The notes beneath the pieces are model-generated. The model was not told the origin of the DNA. It ran no database searches and saw only the letters and a list, made by a program, of their open reading frames with translations. 14,933 bases of DNA from the NCBI GenBank assembly GCA_902608305.1, contig CACLNK010000024.1:1-14933 (forward strand). Direction: 5' to 3'. This document shows positions 1-8,191 of the stretch, one piece after another; position 1 is the first letter of the stretch; each line of letters starts with the position of its first letter. The position numbers and the translations under genes are program-made. The stretch is from an uncultured Pelagibacteraceae bacterium (lineage in GTDB: Bacteria; Pseudomonadota; Alphaproteobacteria; Pelagibacterales; Pelagibacteraceae).

Positions 1-480
1 TTATTAAGTTTATCTTTAGGTTTAAAGGCAGAAGAATTAAAGAATTTGGAAAATGAGCATGAATTCAATTTTTTTTCAGGAATGTTTGATTTTAGTGATG
101 ATGGAAAAAAATCTGCAATATTTGGCTTGCAGCATCAAAATGAAAATTTATTAAGAAGTAGTTTTTTAGGAACTCTTTCCCCAGTAACAGGCGCAATGAT
201 TACAGGAGATAATGCATCTTATTTATATACTGGAATTCAAGCTCAATATACAATTGGCAAAATTGACCTTACACCAAGTTTTACACCTGGTCTTTATAAT
301 AAAGGTGGTGGAAAAGATCTTGGACATATAGTTCAGTTCAAAAGTGAAGTGCAAGTATCTTTAGATTTATTTAAAAATAGTCAGTTAGGCATGTCATATA
401 ATCATATATCAAATGCAAGTCTAGGAGATAAAAATCCTGGAGCAAATAGTTATATGTTTAATTTTCTTCAGAAGTTCTAG
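1..480 (+). CDS. PagL-like lipid A deacylase / acyloxyacyl hydrolase homologue (5' truncated by window edge)
   Basis: The reading frame is open to the left edge, so the true start lies outside; 159 residues are visible. The first residues read LLSLSLGLKA, which looks like the end of a signal peptide with cleavage after the A. The C-terminal part contains YNHISNASLGDKNPGANSY (H codon at 403, S codon at 409), matching the His-x-Ser-Asn-Ala signature of PagL-type lipid A 3-O-deacylases. These are outer-membrane beta-barrels that remove an ester-linked acyl chain from lipid A. The chain ends in Phe, as expected of a barrel recognised by the BAM machinery. In Pseudomonas PagL the catalytic triad is His/Ser/Glu, with Glu 14 residues after His; here that position is Asn (codon 445-447), so catalysis may be lost or altered. 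lldD begins 9 nt downstream. Family assignment is fairly secure; enzymatic activity is uncertain. Confidence 0.75.
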   Translation, partial: LLSLSLGLKAEELKNLENEHEFNFFSGMFDFSDDGKKSAIFGLQHQNENLLRSSFLGTLSPVTGAMITGDNASYLYTGIQAQYTIGKIDLTPSFTPGLYNKGGGKDLGHIVQFKSEVQVSLDLFKNSQLGMSYNHISNASLGDKNPGANSYMFNFLQKF

Positions 481-489
481 TTCTGGAAC

Positions 490-1641
490 ATGAACTTAAA
501 GGACTGTCATAATTTTAATGACTTTAGGGAATTAGCAAAAAAAAAATTACCATCTCCAATTTTTCACTATATTGATGGTGGGTCTGATGATGAAGTCACA
601 TTAAAAAGAAATACAGAAGCATTTAATGATTGTGATTTAATTCCAAATGTATTAGCAGAAGTAGATAATATAGATTTATCCACAACAGTTTTAGGTCAAA
701 AAATTGATTTTCCGCTTTTTCTTTCTGCTACTGCAATGCATCGCCTTTACCATCATCTTGGCGAAAGAGCTACAGCAAAAGCTGCAGAAAATATGGGTAC
801 AATTTTTGGCACATCAACTATGGCAACTGTTAGTATGGAAGAAATTGGAGAATTAACCAAAGGTCCTAAATTATTTCAACTTTATATTCACAAAGATAGA
901 GGGCTAACTGATAATTTAATAGAAAGATGTAAACAAGCCGGGTTTAATAGTATGTGCTTAACTGTTGATACAGTGGTAGCAGGTAATAGAGAGAGAGATC
1001 ATAGAACAGGATTTTCAACTCCACCCAAACTAACATTGAGAAGTTTACTAAGTTTTGCATTACATCCTGCATGGACTTTAAATAATTTATTTCACGAAAA
1101 ATTTAAGCTGGCAAATATTATTCATATGACCGAAAAAGGAAGTAGCATTGATAAATCAGTTATAGATTATATTAATGAACAATTTGATCCTTCCATGAAT
1201 TGGAAAGATGCTGAATATTGTGTAAAAAAATGGAATGGACCATTTGCGTTAAAGGGAGTTATGTCAGTTGAGGATGCTAAAAGAGCTATTGATATTGGAT
1301 GTACTGCAATAATAATTTCAAATCATGGAGGAAGACAACTAGACGGTTCAAGAGCACCTTTTGATCAACTTGTTGAAATTGTAGATGCGGTTGGAGATAA
1401 AATAGAAGTAATTTTAGATGGAGGAGTTAGAAGAGGAACTCATGTTTTGAAAGCATTATCCTTAGGGGCAAAAGCATGTAGTTTTGGTAAAGGATATTTG
1501 TTTGCTTTAGGAGCTGGTGGACAAAAAGGTGTTGAAGCAATATTAAAAAAAATGAAAGAAGAAATTTATCGCGATATGACACTAATGGGCTGTAAATCAG
1601 TAAGTGAACTTAATAGATCTAAAGTAGTATTTAGAAAATAA
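490..1641 (+). CDS. lldD: FMN-dependent alpha-hydroxyacid dehydrogenase, L-lactate dehydrogenase type
   Basis: 383 residues, full length for the FMN-dependent alpha-hydroxyacid oxidase/dehydrogenase family, which oxidises L-2-hydroxyacids to 2-oxoacids and passes electrons to quinone or cytochrome. Visible landmarks are the N-terminal FHYIDGGSDDE (substrate Tyr27), FQLYIHKDRG, TVDT, the active-site Lys255 in ALKG, SNHGGRQLDG with catalytic His279 and substrate-binding Arg282, and the FMN phosphate loop DGGVRRGTHV from Asp310. The Lys-to-His spacing (24) equals that of glycolate oxidase. The segment after TPPKL (residues about 181-211, with HPAW) resembles the membrane-associating insertion of LldD and mandelate dehydrogenase, favouring a membrane-bound lactate dehydrogenase over a soluble oxidase. 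The ATG lies 9 nt after the previous stop with only a weak GGA upstream, so it is probably translationally coupled. Glycolate or another 2-hydroxyacid remains possible as substrate. Confidence 0.9.
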   Translation: MNLKDCHNFNDFRELAKKKLPSPIFHYIDGGSDDEVTLKRNTEAFNDCDLIPNVLAEVDNIDLSTTVLGQKIDFPLFLSATAMHRLYHHLGERATAKAAENMGTIFGTSTMATVSMEEIGELTKGPKLFQLYIHKDRGLTDNLIERCKQAGFNSMCLTVDTVVAGNRERDHRTGFSTPPKLTLRSLLSFALHPAWTLNNLFHEKFKLANIIHMTEKGSSIDKSVIDYINEQFDPSMNWKDAEYCVKKWNGPFALKGVMSVEDAKRAIDIGCTAIIISNHGGRQLDGSRAPFDQLVEIVDAVGDKIEVILDGGVRRGTHVLKALSLGAKACSFGKGYLFALGAGGQKGVEAILKKMKEEIYRDMTLMGCKSVSELNRSKVVFRK

Positions 1642-1647
1642 TTCATT

Positions 1648-2811
1648 ATGAAAATTGCTAAAAATGTAACTAAGCTGGGAACAGAATTAGTATACGATAT
1701 TTTTGCTAAAACTAAAAAATTACAAGCTGAAGGAAAAAAAATTATAGATTTGAGTTTAGGACAATCTGCTGAAACTCCTCCCAGACATGTAATTGAAGCC
1801 ACAATCAAAGCTTTAAAGGATGGTAATAATGGATACACAGTACCAAATGGAATAATAGAATGTAGAGAAGCTGTAAGCAGAAAAATTAAAAACCTATATA
1901 ATGCCGATATTTCCCCAGAAAGAATATTTATTATGCCTGGAGGTAAACCTACAATGCATTATGCCATTTCTTTTTTTGGAGAAGATGGAGTAGAAATTAT
2001 ATATCCAGATCCTGGATTTCCCATTTATGAGTCAATGATAAATTATACTGGCGCTAAAGCAGTTTCTTATAACTTAACTAGTAATAAAGATTTTAAGATT
2101 GATGCTAATAAAGTTTTATCACTAATTAATGAAAAAACTCGTTTATTAATTTTAAATAATCCCCATAATCCAACAGGTAGTTTTACAGAAAAAGCAGAAA
2201 TAGATAAACTAGCAAAGGGTTTACTAAATTTTCCAAATGTAGCAGTTTTAAGTGATGAAATTTATGGAAGACTGATTTTTGAAAAAAAAGAATTTCCAAC
2301 TTTTTTGAATTATCCAGATCTTTATGATCGACTTATTATACTTGATGGATGGAGTAAAACTTATGCTATGACAGGGTGGCGCCTTGGATGGGGAGTATGG
2401 CCAGAAAAATTAGTAGATCATTTATTTAAATTTTGTGTAAATAACCATTCATGTGTAAATGCTGCAATACAATATGGTGCAATTTCAGCATTAGATGGAC
2501 CTGAAGATTCAATTCATAGTATGGTAAAAAAGTTTATTTTAAGAAAAAATTTAATTGTTGATGGATTAAAAAAAATAAAAGGTATTGTATGTAATGAATC
2601 TAGAGCTGGTTTTTTTATATTTCCCAATATTAAAGGAACTGGATTGAATGGCGAAGAATTTGCAGAAAGGTGTTTAAATGAGGCTGGCGTTGCTTTGATA
2701 CCAGGTACTGCTTTTGGAAAATTTGCTATAGATAATGTAAGAATAAATTTTACCACTTCTGAAGAAAATATTTCAAATGCTTTAGAAAAAATTAATAATA
2801 TGCTAGGCTAG
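1648..2811 (+). CDS. PLP-dependent class I/II aminotransferase
   Basis: 387 residues, typical of fold-type I aspartate-aminotransferase-like enzymes. Seen in order: LSLGQSAETPP and the GYTVPNG substrate/PLP region near the N-terminus, PGGKPTMHYA, NNPHNPTG (Asn174, contacts the PLP hydroxyl), SDEIYG (Asp203 to the pyridine N, Tyr206), GWSKTYAMTGWRLGW with the Schiff-base Lys237, and VRINF with Arg365, which binds the substrate carboxylate. The substrate cannot be read from sequence. The neighbours produce 2-oxoacids from lactate or glycolate, so an alanine/pyruvate or glycine/glyoxylate exchange is an attractive inference; a general aspartate or aromatic aminotransferase is equally compatible. 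The gene begins 6 nt after lldD with no clear Shine-Dalgarno, consistent with coupling in one operon. Confidence 0.88.
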   Translation: MKIAKNVTKLGTELVYDIFAKTKKLQAEGKKIIDLSLGQSAETPPRHVIEATIKALKDGNNGYTVPNGIIECREAVSRKIKNLYNADISPERIFIMPGGKPTMHYAISFFGEDGVEIIYPDPGFPIYESMINYTGAKAVSYNLTSNKDFKIDANKVLSLINEKTRLLILNNPHNPTGSFTEKAEIDKLAKGLLNFPNVAVLSDEIYGRLIFEKKEFPTFLNYPDLYDRLIILDGWSKTYAMTGWRLGWGVWPEKLVDHLFKFCVNNHSCVNAAIQYGAISALDGPEDSIHSMVKKFILRKNLIVDGLKKIKGIVCNESRAGFFIFPNIKGTGLNGEEFAERCLNEAGVALIPGTAFGKFAIDNVRINFTTSEENISNALEKINNMLG

Positions 2812-2818
2812 TTAACTA

Positions 2819-4315
2819 ATGAGCAACATAGCTTTACCTAAAATAGATCAATCTATCATAGAAAGAAAAAAGATTATTTTTAGTAAATTAAAAAAATTAA
2901 CAGCTCCTGAAAATTTTTTAAGTCATGAAGCTGAAATAAAACCTTACGAAACTGATGCATTAGCTGCTTATAAACAAACACCTTTAGGTGTTATATTGCC
3001 TGAGAGCACAGAGGAAGTAAGCAATATTTTAAAATTTTGTTATCAAGAAAATATTAAAGTTGTTCCAAGAGGTGCTGGAACTGGTTTGTCAGGAGGAGCG
3101 TTACCTCTTCAAGATGCTATTCTTATTAGTCTTACAAAATTTAATAAAATTTTAGAAATAGACTTTGCAAACAAATGTGTAGTTGCCCAACCAGGTGTAA
3201 CAAATTTATCTATTACTCATGCAGTGCAACATAAAGGATTTTATTACGCACCAGATCCATCTAGCCAGCTAGCATGTTCTATTGGAGGAAATGTAGCTGA
3301 AAATTCAGGCGGTGTTCATTCTTTAAAATACGGAACTACTACAAATAATATTTTTGGAGTTGAAATTGTTTTAATGGATGGAACTATATGTCGATTAGGA
3401 GGAAAAGCCTTGGATCAAGAAGGTTACGATATGTTAGGTTTAATTTGCGGTTCAGAGGGATTGTTGGGAGTTATTACTGAAGTAACCGTCAAAATTTTAA
3501 AAAAACCACAAACAGTTAAAGCTGCTTTAATTGGATTTCCAACTCATGAAGATGGAGGAAACTGCGTATCTGAAATAATTGCGAATGGTATAGTTCCGGC
3601 TGGAATGGAGATAATGGATAAAGCATTAATTGAAGCTACAGATAATTTTAGTAAAGCGGGATATCCAAGAGATGTTGAACTATTATTAATTGTCGAATTG
3701 GATGGAACAGTTTCTGAAGTTGATGAATTAATTAACAAAGTTAGTGAAATTAGTAAAAAAAATAATTCTTCAACTATAAAAATAAGCAAAAATGAAAAAG
3801 AAAGATTATCGTTTTGGATTGGAAGAAAAGCCGCATTTCCTGCATGTGGTGCAATGGCGCCTGATTATTATTGTATGGATGGTTCAATACCAAGAGGAAA
3901 ATTAGCAGAAGCTTTAAAAGAAATAAATAAATTGTCAAAAAAATATAATCTATCTGTAGCTAATTGTTTTCATGCAGGCGATGGAAATTTACATCCATTA
4001 ATTATGTTTGATGGAAGTAAGAAAGATGAATTAAGAAAAACTGAAGAGTTTGGATCTGAAATTTTGAAAATGTGTGTAAAATTTGGCGGGGTCTTAACAG
4101 GCGAACATGGCGTAGGAATTGAAAAAAGAGAACTTATGTGCGAAATGTTCAATGATAATGATATTCAACAACAACTAAGTATTAAAAAATCTTTAGATAA
4201 CAAAAATTTATTAAATCCCGGTAAGGTTTATCCAATATTAAGAAAATGTGCAGAGGAAGGAAGGGTTCATGTTCACAGAGGAGAAGAAAAATTCCCAGAT
4301 ATCCCAAGATTCTGA
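2819..4315 (+). CDS. glcD: Glycolate oxidase FAD subunit GlcD
   Basis: 498 residues, the usual GlcD length. This is a PCMH-type FAD-binding protein: PRGAGTGLSGGA (residues 83-94) is the FAD pyrophosphate loop, followed by PDPSSQ, SIGGNVAENSGG and KYGTT. The FAD-linked oxidase C-terminal domain has HAGDGNLHP (His385, His392) and TGEHGVGIEKRE (Glu429, His430), with the usual NPGK near the end. With GlcE and GlcF it forms the respiratory glycolate dehydrogenase, oxidising glycolate (also D-lactate in some bacteria) to glyoxylate. The C-terminus HRGEEKFPDIPRF is typical of alphaproteobacterial GlcD. The gene follows the aminotransferase by 7 nt, and its last 47 nt overlap the glcE start and encode the glcE ribosome-binding site. 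No missing catalytic residue was seen. Confidence 0.94.
   Translation: MSNIALPKIDQSIIERKKIIFSKLKKLTAPENFLSHEAEIKPYETDALAAYKQTPLGVILPESTEEVSNILKFCYQENIKVVPRGAGTGLSGGALPLQDAILISLTKFNKILEIDFANKCVVAQPGVTNLSITHAVQHKGFYYAPDPSSQLACSIGGNVAENSGGVHSLKYGTTTNNIFGVEIVLMDGTICRLGGKALDQEGYDMLGLICGSEGLLGVITEVTVKILKKPQTVKAALIGFPTHEDGGNCVSEIIANGIVPAGMEIMDKALIEATDNFSKAGYPRDVELLLIVELDGTVSEVDELINKVSEISKKNNSSTIKISKNEKERLSFWIGRKAAFPACGAMAPDYYCMDGSIPRGKLAEALKEINKLSKKYNLSVANCFHAGDGNLHPLIMFDGSKKDELRKTEEFGSEILKMCVKFGGVLTGEHGVGIEKRELMCEMFNDNDIQQQLSIKKSLDNKNLLNPGKVYPILRKCAEEGRVHVHRGEEKFPDIPRF
4253..4265 (+). promoter_or_regulatory. Strong Shine-Dalgarno that sets the glcE start, embedded in glcD
   Basis: GAGGAAGGAAGGG lies 3 nt before the ATG at 4269, with the AGGAAGG core 8 nt away. 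It is inside the last codons of glcD. It is the most purine-rich RBS in the glc cluster and argues for ATG 4269 over the in-frame GTG at 4248, which has no comparable upstream site. Confidence 0.75.
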
Positions 4316-5549
4316 CAATGTTTACAAGCCTGTAGATGAAATAGAAACTTCAAATTTTATAAAAGAAATTTATAAAAGAAATTTACCAACAGAAATAGTG
4401 GGTACTAATACAAAAAACTTTATTGGCAATAAATTACAATGTGCAAAAGTATTAGATCTTTCAAGATTATCTGGAATTGTGGAATATCTTCCAGAGGAAC
4501 TTTATATTAAAGTCAAAGCCTGTACACCAATAAGCTTAATTGAAGAATCTTTAGAAAAAAATAATCAGCAGTTAGCTTTTGAACCTATTGATTTTGGATA
4601 TTTAAAAGATTCTAAATCAAATAAAGGAACTGCTGCGGGTCAATTATCATGTAATTTTTCAGGTTCTAGAAGGTTTAAAGTTGGTAGCATAAGAGATCAT
4701 ATTCTTGGATTTAGAGGTGTTAATGGCAAAGGAAATATAATTAAATCGGGAGGAACAGTTGTTAAAAATGTTACTGGATATGATCTTTCAAAACTAGTCA
4801 CTGGATCTTTTGGCACATTAACGGCTCTCACAGAAATTACTTTTAAAGTATTGCCTAAAAAAGATTTTATAAGTACTTTAGTTATTTACTTGGAAGATAA
4901 TAAAATTATTAGCGATCTTTTTGACCAGTTACTAAGTTCAAGTAATGAAATTTCAGGTACAGTTTATATGCCGATTGAACCTAATAATAAAAATTATACA
5001 AAAAATATAGAAAAAATATTTAAATTTAATAATTTAAAATCTGAAGAACCTTTTATAGCTATAAGAATTGAAGGTTCAAAAAAATCAATCGATGAAAGAA
5101 TTCAAGATATTTCTCAAGAACTACAAACAAACAAAATGAAAACATCTATACTTGATTTTTATCAATCCAAATTATTTTGGGAAAAAATTAATAATCTTGA
5201 ATTATTTTCTGGAACAAAAAATAATCTTCTTAGAGCAGTAATACCACCAGCGACAAGTTTAGATTTAATGAAGTATCTTAAAAATAATTTCAAATATTAT
5301 ATTGATTGGTGTGGTTCATTGTTTTGGATAGAGGTGCTAGAGGAAGAAAATATTCAAATTAAAGAAATGAAAGAAACAATTATTAATTTAGGGGGTTATT
5401 TAACAATTATAAAAAAATCAGAAAGCTTAAGCTCTGATATAGATCTTTTCACAATTAATGATACACGACTTTTATTAAGTCAGAAAATTAAAGAAAGTTT
5501 TGATCCAAAAAAACTGTTAAATCCTGGTAAAATGTATAGAGGTTTATAA
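4269..5549 (+). CDS. glcE: Glycolate oxidase subunit GlcE (FAD-binding)
   Basis: 426 residues from ATG 4269, chosen because a strong Shine-Dalgarno precedes it; an in-frame GTG at 4248 would add seven residues. The central block AGQLSCNFSGSRRFKVGSIR, then LGFRGVNGKG, SGGTVVKNVTGYDLSKL and GSFGTLTALTEITFKVLP, is the GlcE form of the PCMH FAD domain, and the end NPGKMYRGL matches the family. GlcE is a paralogue of GlcD and an obligatory subunit of glycolate dehydrogenase. At 426 residues it is longer than the roughly 350 of E. coli GlcE; the extra length appears to lie in the Lys/Asn-rich N-terminal part and in the region after about residue 220, where conservation looks weak. It overlaps glcD by 47 nt and its stop overlaps the glcF start (TAATG), pointing to stoichiometric coupled translation. 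Confidence 0.92.
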   Translation: MFTEEKKNSQISQDSDNVYKPVDEIETSNFIKEIYKRNLPTEIVGTNTKNFIGNKLQCAKVLDLSRLSGIVEYLPEELYIKVKACTPISLIEESLEKNNQQLAFEPIDFGYLKDSKSNKGTAAGQLSCNFSGSRRFKVGSIRDHILGFRGVNGKGNIIKSGGTVVKNVTGYDLSKLVTGSFGTLTALTEITFKVLPKKDFISTLVIYLEDNKIISDLFDQLLSSSNEISGTVYMPIEPNNKNYTKNIEKIFKFNNLKSEEPFIAIRIEGSKKSIDERIQDISQELQTNKMKTSILDFYQSKLFWEKINNLELFSGTKNNLLRAVIPPATSLDLMKYLKNNFKYYIDWCGSLFWIEVLEEENIQIKEMKETIINLGGYLTIIKKSESLSSDIDLFTINDTRLLLSQKIKESFDPKKLLNPGKMYRGL

Positions 5550-6844
5550 TGCAAACAAATTTTACTGAAGAACAGCTTAAAACAAAAGATAACAAATCTT
5601 CAGAAAAAATTTTTAAAAAGTGTGTTCATTGCGGCATGTGCAATGCAACATGTCCCACATTCAATTTGTTGGGTGATGAATTAGATGGTCCTAGAGGTAG
5701 AATATATTTAATTCAAGACATGTTAGAAAATGAAAAAAAACCAACAGCAAATGTTGTAACACATATTGATCGTTGTTTGTCTTGTTATGGCTGTATGACT
5801 ACATGTCCAGCTGAAGTTAATTATATGCATTTAATTGATCATGGTAGAAAATATATTGAAAAAAATTATGAAAGACCTTTTTTTGATAGAATAACTAGAG
5901 ATTTTTTATCAACTGTTTTACCAAATACAAAGTTATTTAAATTATTAAATATATTAGTAAAAATTGGCAAACCATTTAAATTTTTATTTCCATCCAAAAT
6001 TAAAGATATGATGAATTTAATGCCAACTTTTTTTCCTAAAAAAACATTAAAAGAAAGAGAAATTTATTCGCCACGAGGTAAAAAAAAAATTGCAAGGGTC
6101 GCTTTGTTGACCGGTTGTGTGCAAAAAGAGATATCACCACAAATAAACGAAGCAACTATAAGAATATTAAATAGACATGGAGTTGAAGTAGTTGTGCCAA
6201 AAAAAATAAGATGTTGTGGCTCTTTATCTCATCATTTGGGTAAGCATGATAATGCTCATCAAGATTTTATAATTAATATTAACACTTGGTACGATGAATA
6301 TATAAAAGGAAATTTGGATGCTGTTTTGTCAAATACTTCTGGATGTGGAACAACTATGAAAGATTATGGGTTTATATTTAGAGATGATAAAAAAATGAAA
6401 AAAAAAGCAAAAAAAATATCAGAATTAACAAAAGACGTATCAGAATATTTATCTGAAAGTTTAAATCTTAAATTTAAAAATAAAGAAAAAAAGCTTAGAA
6501 TAGCTTATCATTCAGCATGCTCAATGCAGCATGGTCAAAAAGTTCATAATCAACCAATAAATTTACTAGCGAAAACTAAAAATGAAATTTTAGAAATTCC
6601 TGAAGGACACATATGTTGTGGCTCAGCAGGAACATATAATATTTTGCAATCGAAAATTGCTAAACAATTATTACAAAATAAAGTTAAGAACATTGAAAGC
6701 TTAGATCCTCAAGTTATTTCAACTGGAAATATTGGATGTATTACACAAATTGCTAATGGTACAAATATTCCAATACTTCATACGGTTGAATTGTTAGACT
6801 GGTATACAGGAGGGCCAAAACCTAAGATATTACAAAAAATATGA
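5549..6844 (+). CDS. glcF: Glycolate oxidase iron-sulfur subunit GlcF
   Basis: 431 residues, close to the family norm. Two ferredoxin-type motifs, CVHCGMCNATCP (Cys25, 28, 31, 35) and CLSCYGCMTTCP (Cys76, 79, 82, 86), predict two [4Fe-4S] clusters that carry electrons from the GlcD/GlcE flavins toward quinone. Two cysteine-rich CCG domains follow, with RCCGSLSHHLG (Cys222-Cys223) and ICCGSAGTYN (Cys356-Cys357), as in heterodisulfide-reductase-like subunits. The protein is peripheral, with no convincing transmembrane helix. ATG 5549 overlaps the glcE stop by one base, and its TGA overlaps the next start as ATGA, so glcE, glcF and the downstream dehydrogenase are translationally coupled. All eight ferredoxin cysteines and both CCG pairs are intact. 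Confidence 0.94.
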   Translation: MQTNFTEEQLKTKDNKSSEKIFKKCVHCGMCNATCPTFNLLGDELDGPRGRIYLIQDMLENEKKPTANVVTHIDRCLSCYGCMTTCPAEVNYMHLIDHGRKYIEKNYERPFFDRITRDFLSTVLPNTKLFKLLNILVKIGKPFKFLFPSKIKDMMNLMPTFFPKKTLKEREIYSPRGKKKIARVALLTGCVQKEISPQINEATIRILNRHGVEVVVPKKIRCCGSLSHHLGKHDNAHQDFIININTWYDEYIKGNLDAVLSNTSGCGTTMKDYGFIFRDDKKMKKKAKKISELTKDVSEYLSESLNLKFKNKEKKLRIAYHSACSMQHGQKVHNQPINLLAKTKNEILEIPEGHICCGSAGTYNILQSKIAKQLLQNKVKNIESLDPQVISTGNIGCITQIANGTNIPILHTVELLDWYTGGPKPKILQKI

Positions 6845-7794
6845 AGAAGATTTTAATTACACGAAGATTGTTAAAATCAAATGAAGAAAAAGTTTTAAAA
6901 ATATTTAAGGCAAACTTAAATTCAAATGATGAATTGTATTCACAACAAAAATTAATTGAATTAAGCAAAGGATGTGATGGAATTTTAACATCCATTACAG
7001 ATCAAATAAATGAAGAAACAATTAACAGATTACCCGATACTATAAAAATCATTTCAAATTTTGCGGTAGGTTTTGGAAATATTGATTTACAGGCGGCAAA
7101 AAAAAAAGACATAGCCATTACCAATACTCCTGATGTCTTAACTGATGCTACAGCAGAAATTGCAATGTTATTAATTCTTGGTGCTGCAAGAAGAGCATCT
7201 GAAGGTATAGAATATGCAAAGAATAGTAGTTGGAAATGGTCTGCAGATTTTTTGATTGGTAAGCAATTGACAGGTGCAAGATTGGGAATTTTGGGAATGG
7301 GAAGAGTTGGAAGAGCCGTTGCAAAACTTGCAAAAGCATTTGGCATGATCATTCATTATCATAATAGATCTAAACTTAGTCCTGAACTTGAGCAAGGCGC
7401 TATTTATCATGATAGCATTAAAAGTTTGTTTTCCGTTTCAGATATACTTTCAATAAATTGTCCAGCTACCAAAGATACAATTAATATAATAAATAAGGAT
7501 TCACTTGAATATTTTCCAACTGGTGCAATTATTACAAATAGTGCAAGAGGTGATATGATTGAAGATGAAGCAATGATCAATGCTTTAAATAAAAAAAAAA
7601 TTTATGCTCTAGGTTTGGACGTTTACAAAAATGAACCAAAACTTAATCCTGGATATTTAAATATGAAAAATGTTTTTATTTTACCTCATATTGGAAGTGC
7701 AACTAAAGAAACAAGAACTGCTATGGCAAACCTAGCAATAGATAATTTGGATGAGTTTTTTAAAACTGGAAATTGTAGAAATAAAGTGAATTGA
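6841..7794 (+). CDS. D-2-hydroxyacid dehydrogenase, probable glyoxylate/hydroxypyruvate reductase
   Basis: 317 residues with the standard D-isomer 2-hydroxyacid dehydrogenase layout. The Rossmann motif LGILGMGRVGRAVA has its glycines at 152, 154 and 157. The catalytic set is Arg236 (SARGDMIEDE), Glu265 (DVYKNEP) and His283 (LPHIGSAT). The residues after the second Rossmann strand are HNRS (Arg176) rather than an acidic residue, which by family rules suggests NADPH preference. The likely reaction is reduction of glyoxylate to glycolate or hydroxypyruvate to glycerate in the cytosol. The start overlaps the glcF stop by 4 nt (ATGA). Placing a glyoxylate reductase directly behind glycolate oxidase means the operon encodes both directions of the glycolate/glyoxylate couple, with different electron carriers. 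Another 2-oxoacid substrate is possible. Confidence 0.88.
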   Translation: MKKILITRRLLKSNEEKVLKIFKANLNSNDELYSQQKLIELSKGCDGILTSITDQINEETINRLPDTIKIISNFAVGFGNIDLQAAKKKDIAITNTPDVLTDATAEIAMLLILGAARRASEGIEYAKNSSWKWSADFLIGKQLTGARLGILGMGRVGRAVAKLAKAFGMIIHYHNRSKLSPELEQGAIYHDSIKSLFSVSDILSINCPATKDTINIINKDSLEYFPTGAIITNSARGDMIEDEAMINALNKKKIYALGLDVYKNEPKLNPGYLNMKNVFILPHIGSATKETRTAMANLAIDNLDEFFKTGNCRNKVN

Positions 7795-7797
7795 TTC

Positions 7798-7816
7798 AAT
7801 AAAATATTTTTTTATT
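7798..7816 (+). terminator. Weak all-AT hairpin between convergent operons
   Basis: AATAAAA (7798-7804) can pair with TTTTATT (7810-7816) around a 5-nt loop, next to T-rich sequence in the 49-nt gap between the convergent hydroxyacid dehydrogenase and cytochrome genes. With seven A-T pairs it is marginal and could be chance in this base composition. No better terminator is visible for either operon here. Confidence 0.25.
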
Positions 7817-7843
7817 TACACTGCTTTAAATTTTATATCACAA

Positions 7844-8191
7844 TTATTCTGGTAATTTTATTTCTACTGTAATACTTGAATACCATTCAGAAACATTTTC
7901 TATATCTTCATCTGAAAGCATTTGTGCTATTAGGCTCATTTGAGGATGGTTGATTTTTCCAGATTTATAATCTTTAAGCTTAGCAATAAGATAATCTTTT
8001 TGTTGTGCAGTAATATTTGGTATTAAAGGTGAATTACCCCCAGAAGCTGCTTGACCATCAATGCCATGGCAAGCTGAGCAAACTGTGGCTGCTTTTTCTT
8101 TACCCAAAAGCAAATCTACAGCATAAGCATCATTGTTGGGACTTAAAAATATAAACATTATAATAAACAATGTAATAAAATTTAATTTCAT
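7844..8191 (-). CDS. Small periplasmic c-type cytochrome
   Basis: 115 residues with an N-terminal signal peptide (hydrophobic core residues 5-17, probable cleavage after AYA, residue 24) and one haem-binding motif, CSACHG (Cys38, Cys41, His42). The sixth haem ligand is probably Met85 (HPQM) or Met91, just before the LSDEDIENVSEWY helix typical of class I cytochromes of the c4/c553 type. It would carry electrons in the periplasm. Its start overlaps the stop of the upstream four-cysteine protein by one base, and the pair lies behind a PQQ-type sugar dehydrogenase gene, so it may accept electrons from that enzyme; this is inference. Expression probably depends on read-through of the terminator at 8602-8636. 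Confidence 0.88.
   Translation of the reverse strand: MKLNFITLFIIMFIFLSPNNDAYAVDLLLGKEKAATVCSACHGIDGQAASGGNSPLIPNITAQQKDYLIAKLKDYKSGKINHPQMSLIAQMLSDEDIENVSEWYSSITVEIKLPE

Noticed and set aside
4248..4268. GTG 4248 as the glcE start
   Set aside because: No Shine-Dalgarno upstream, while ATG 4269 has a very strong one at good spacing.
7002..7410. Three - strand open frames opposite the D-2-hydroxyacid dehydrogenase
   Set aside because: They overlap one another in different frames and are antisense to a gene with intact catalytic motifs; shadows.
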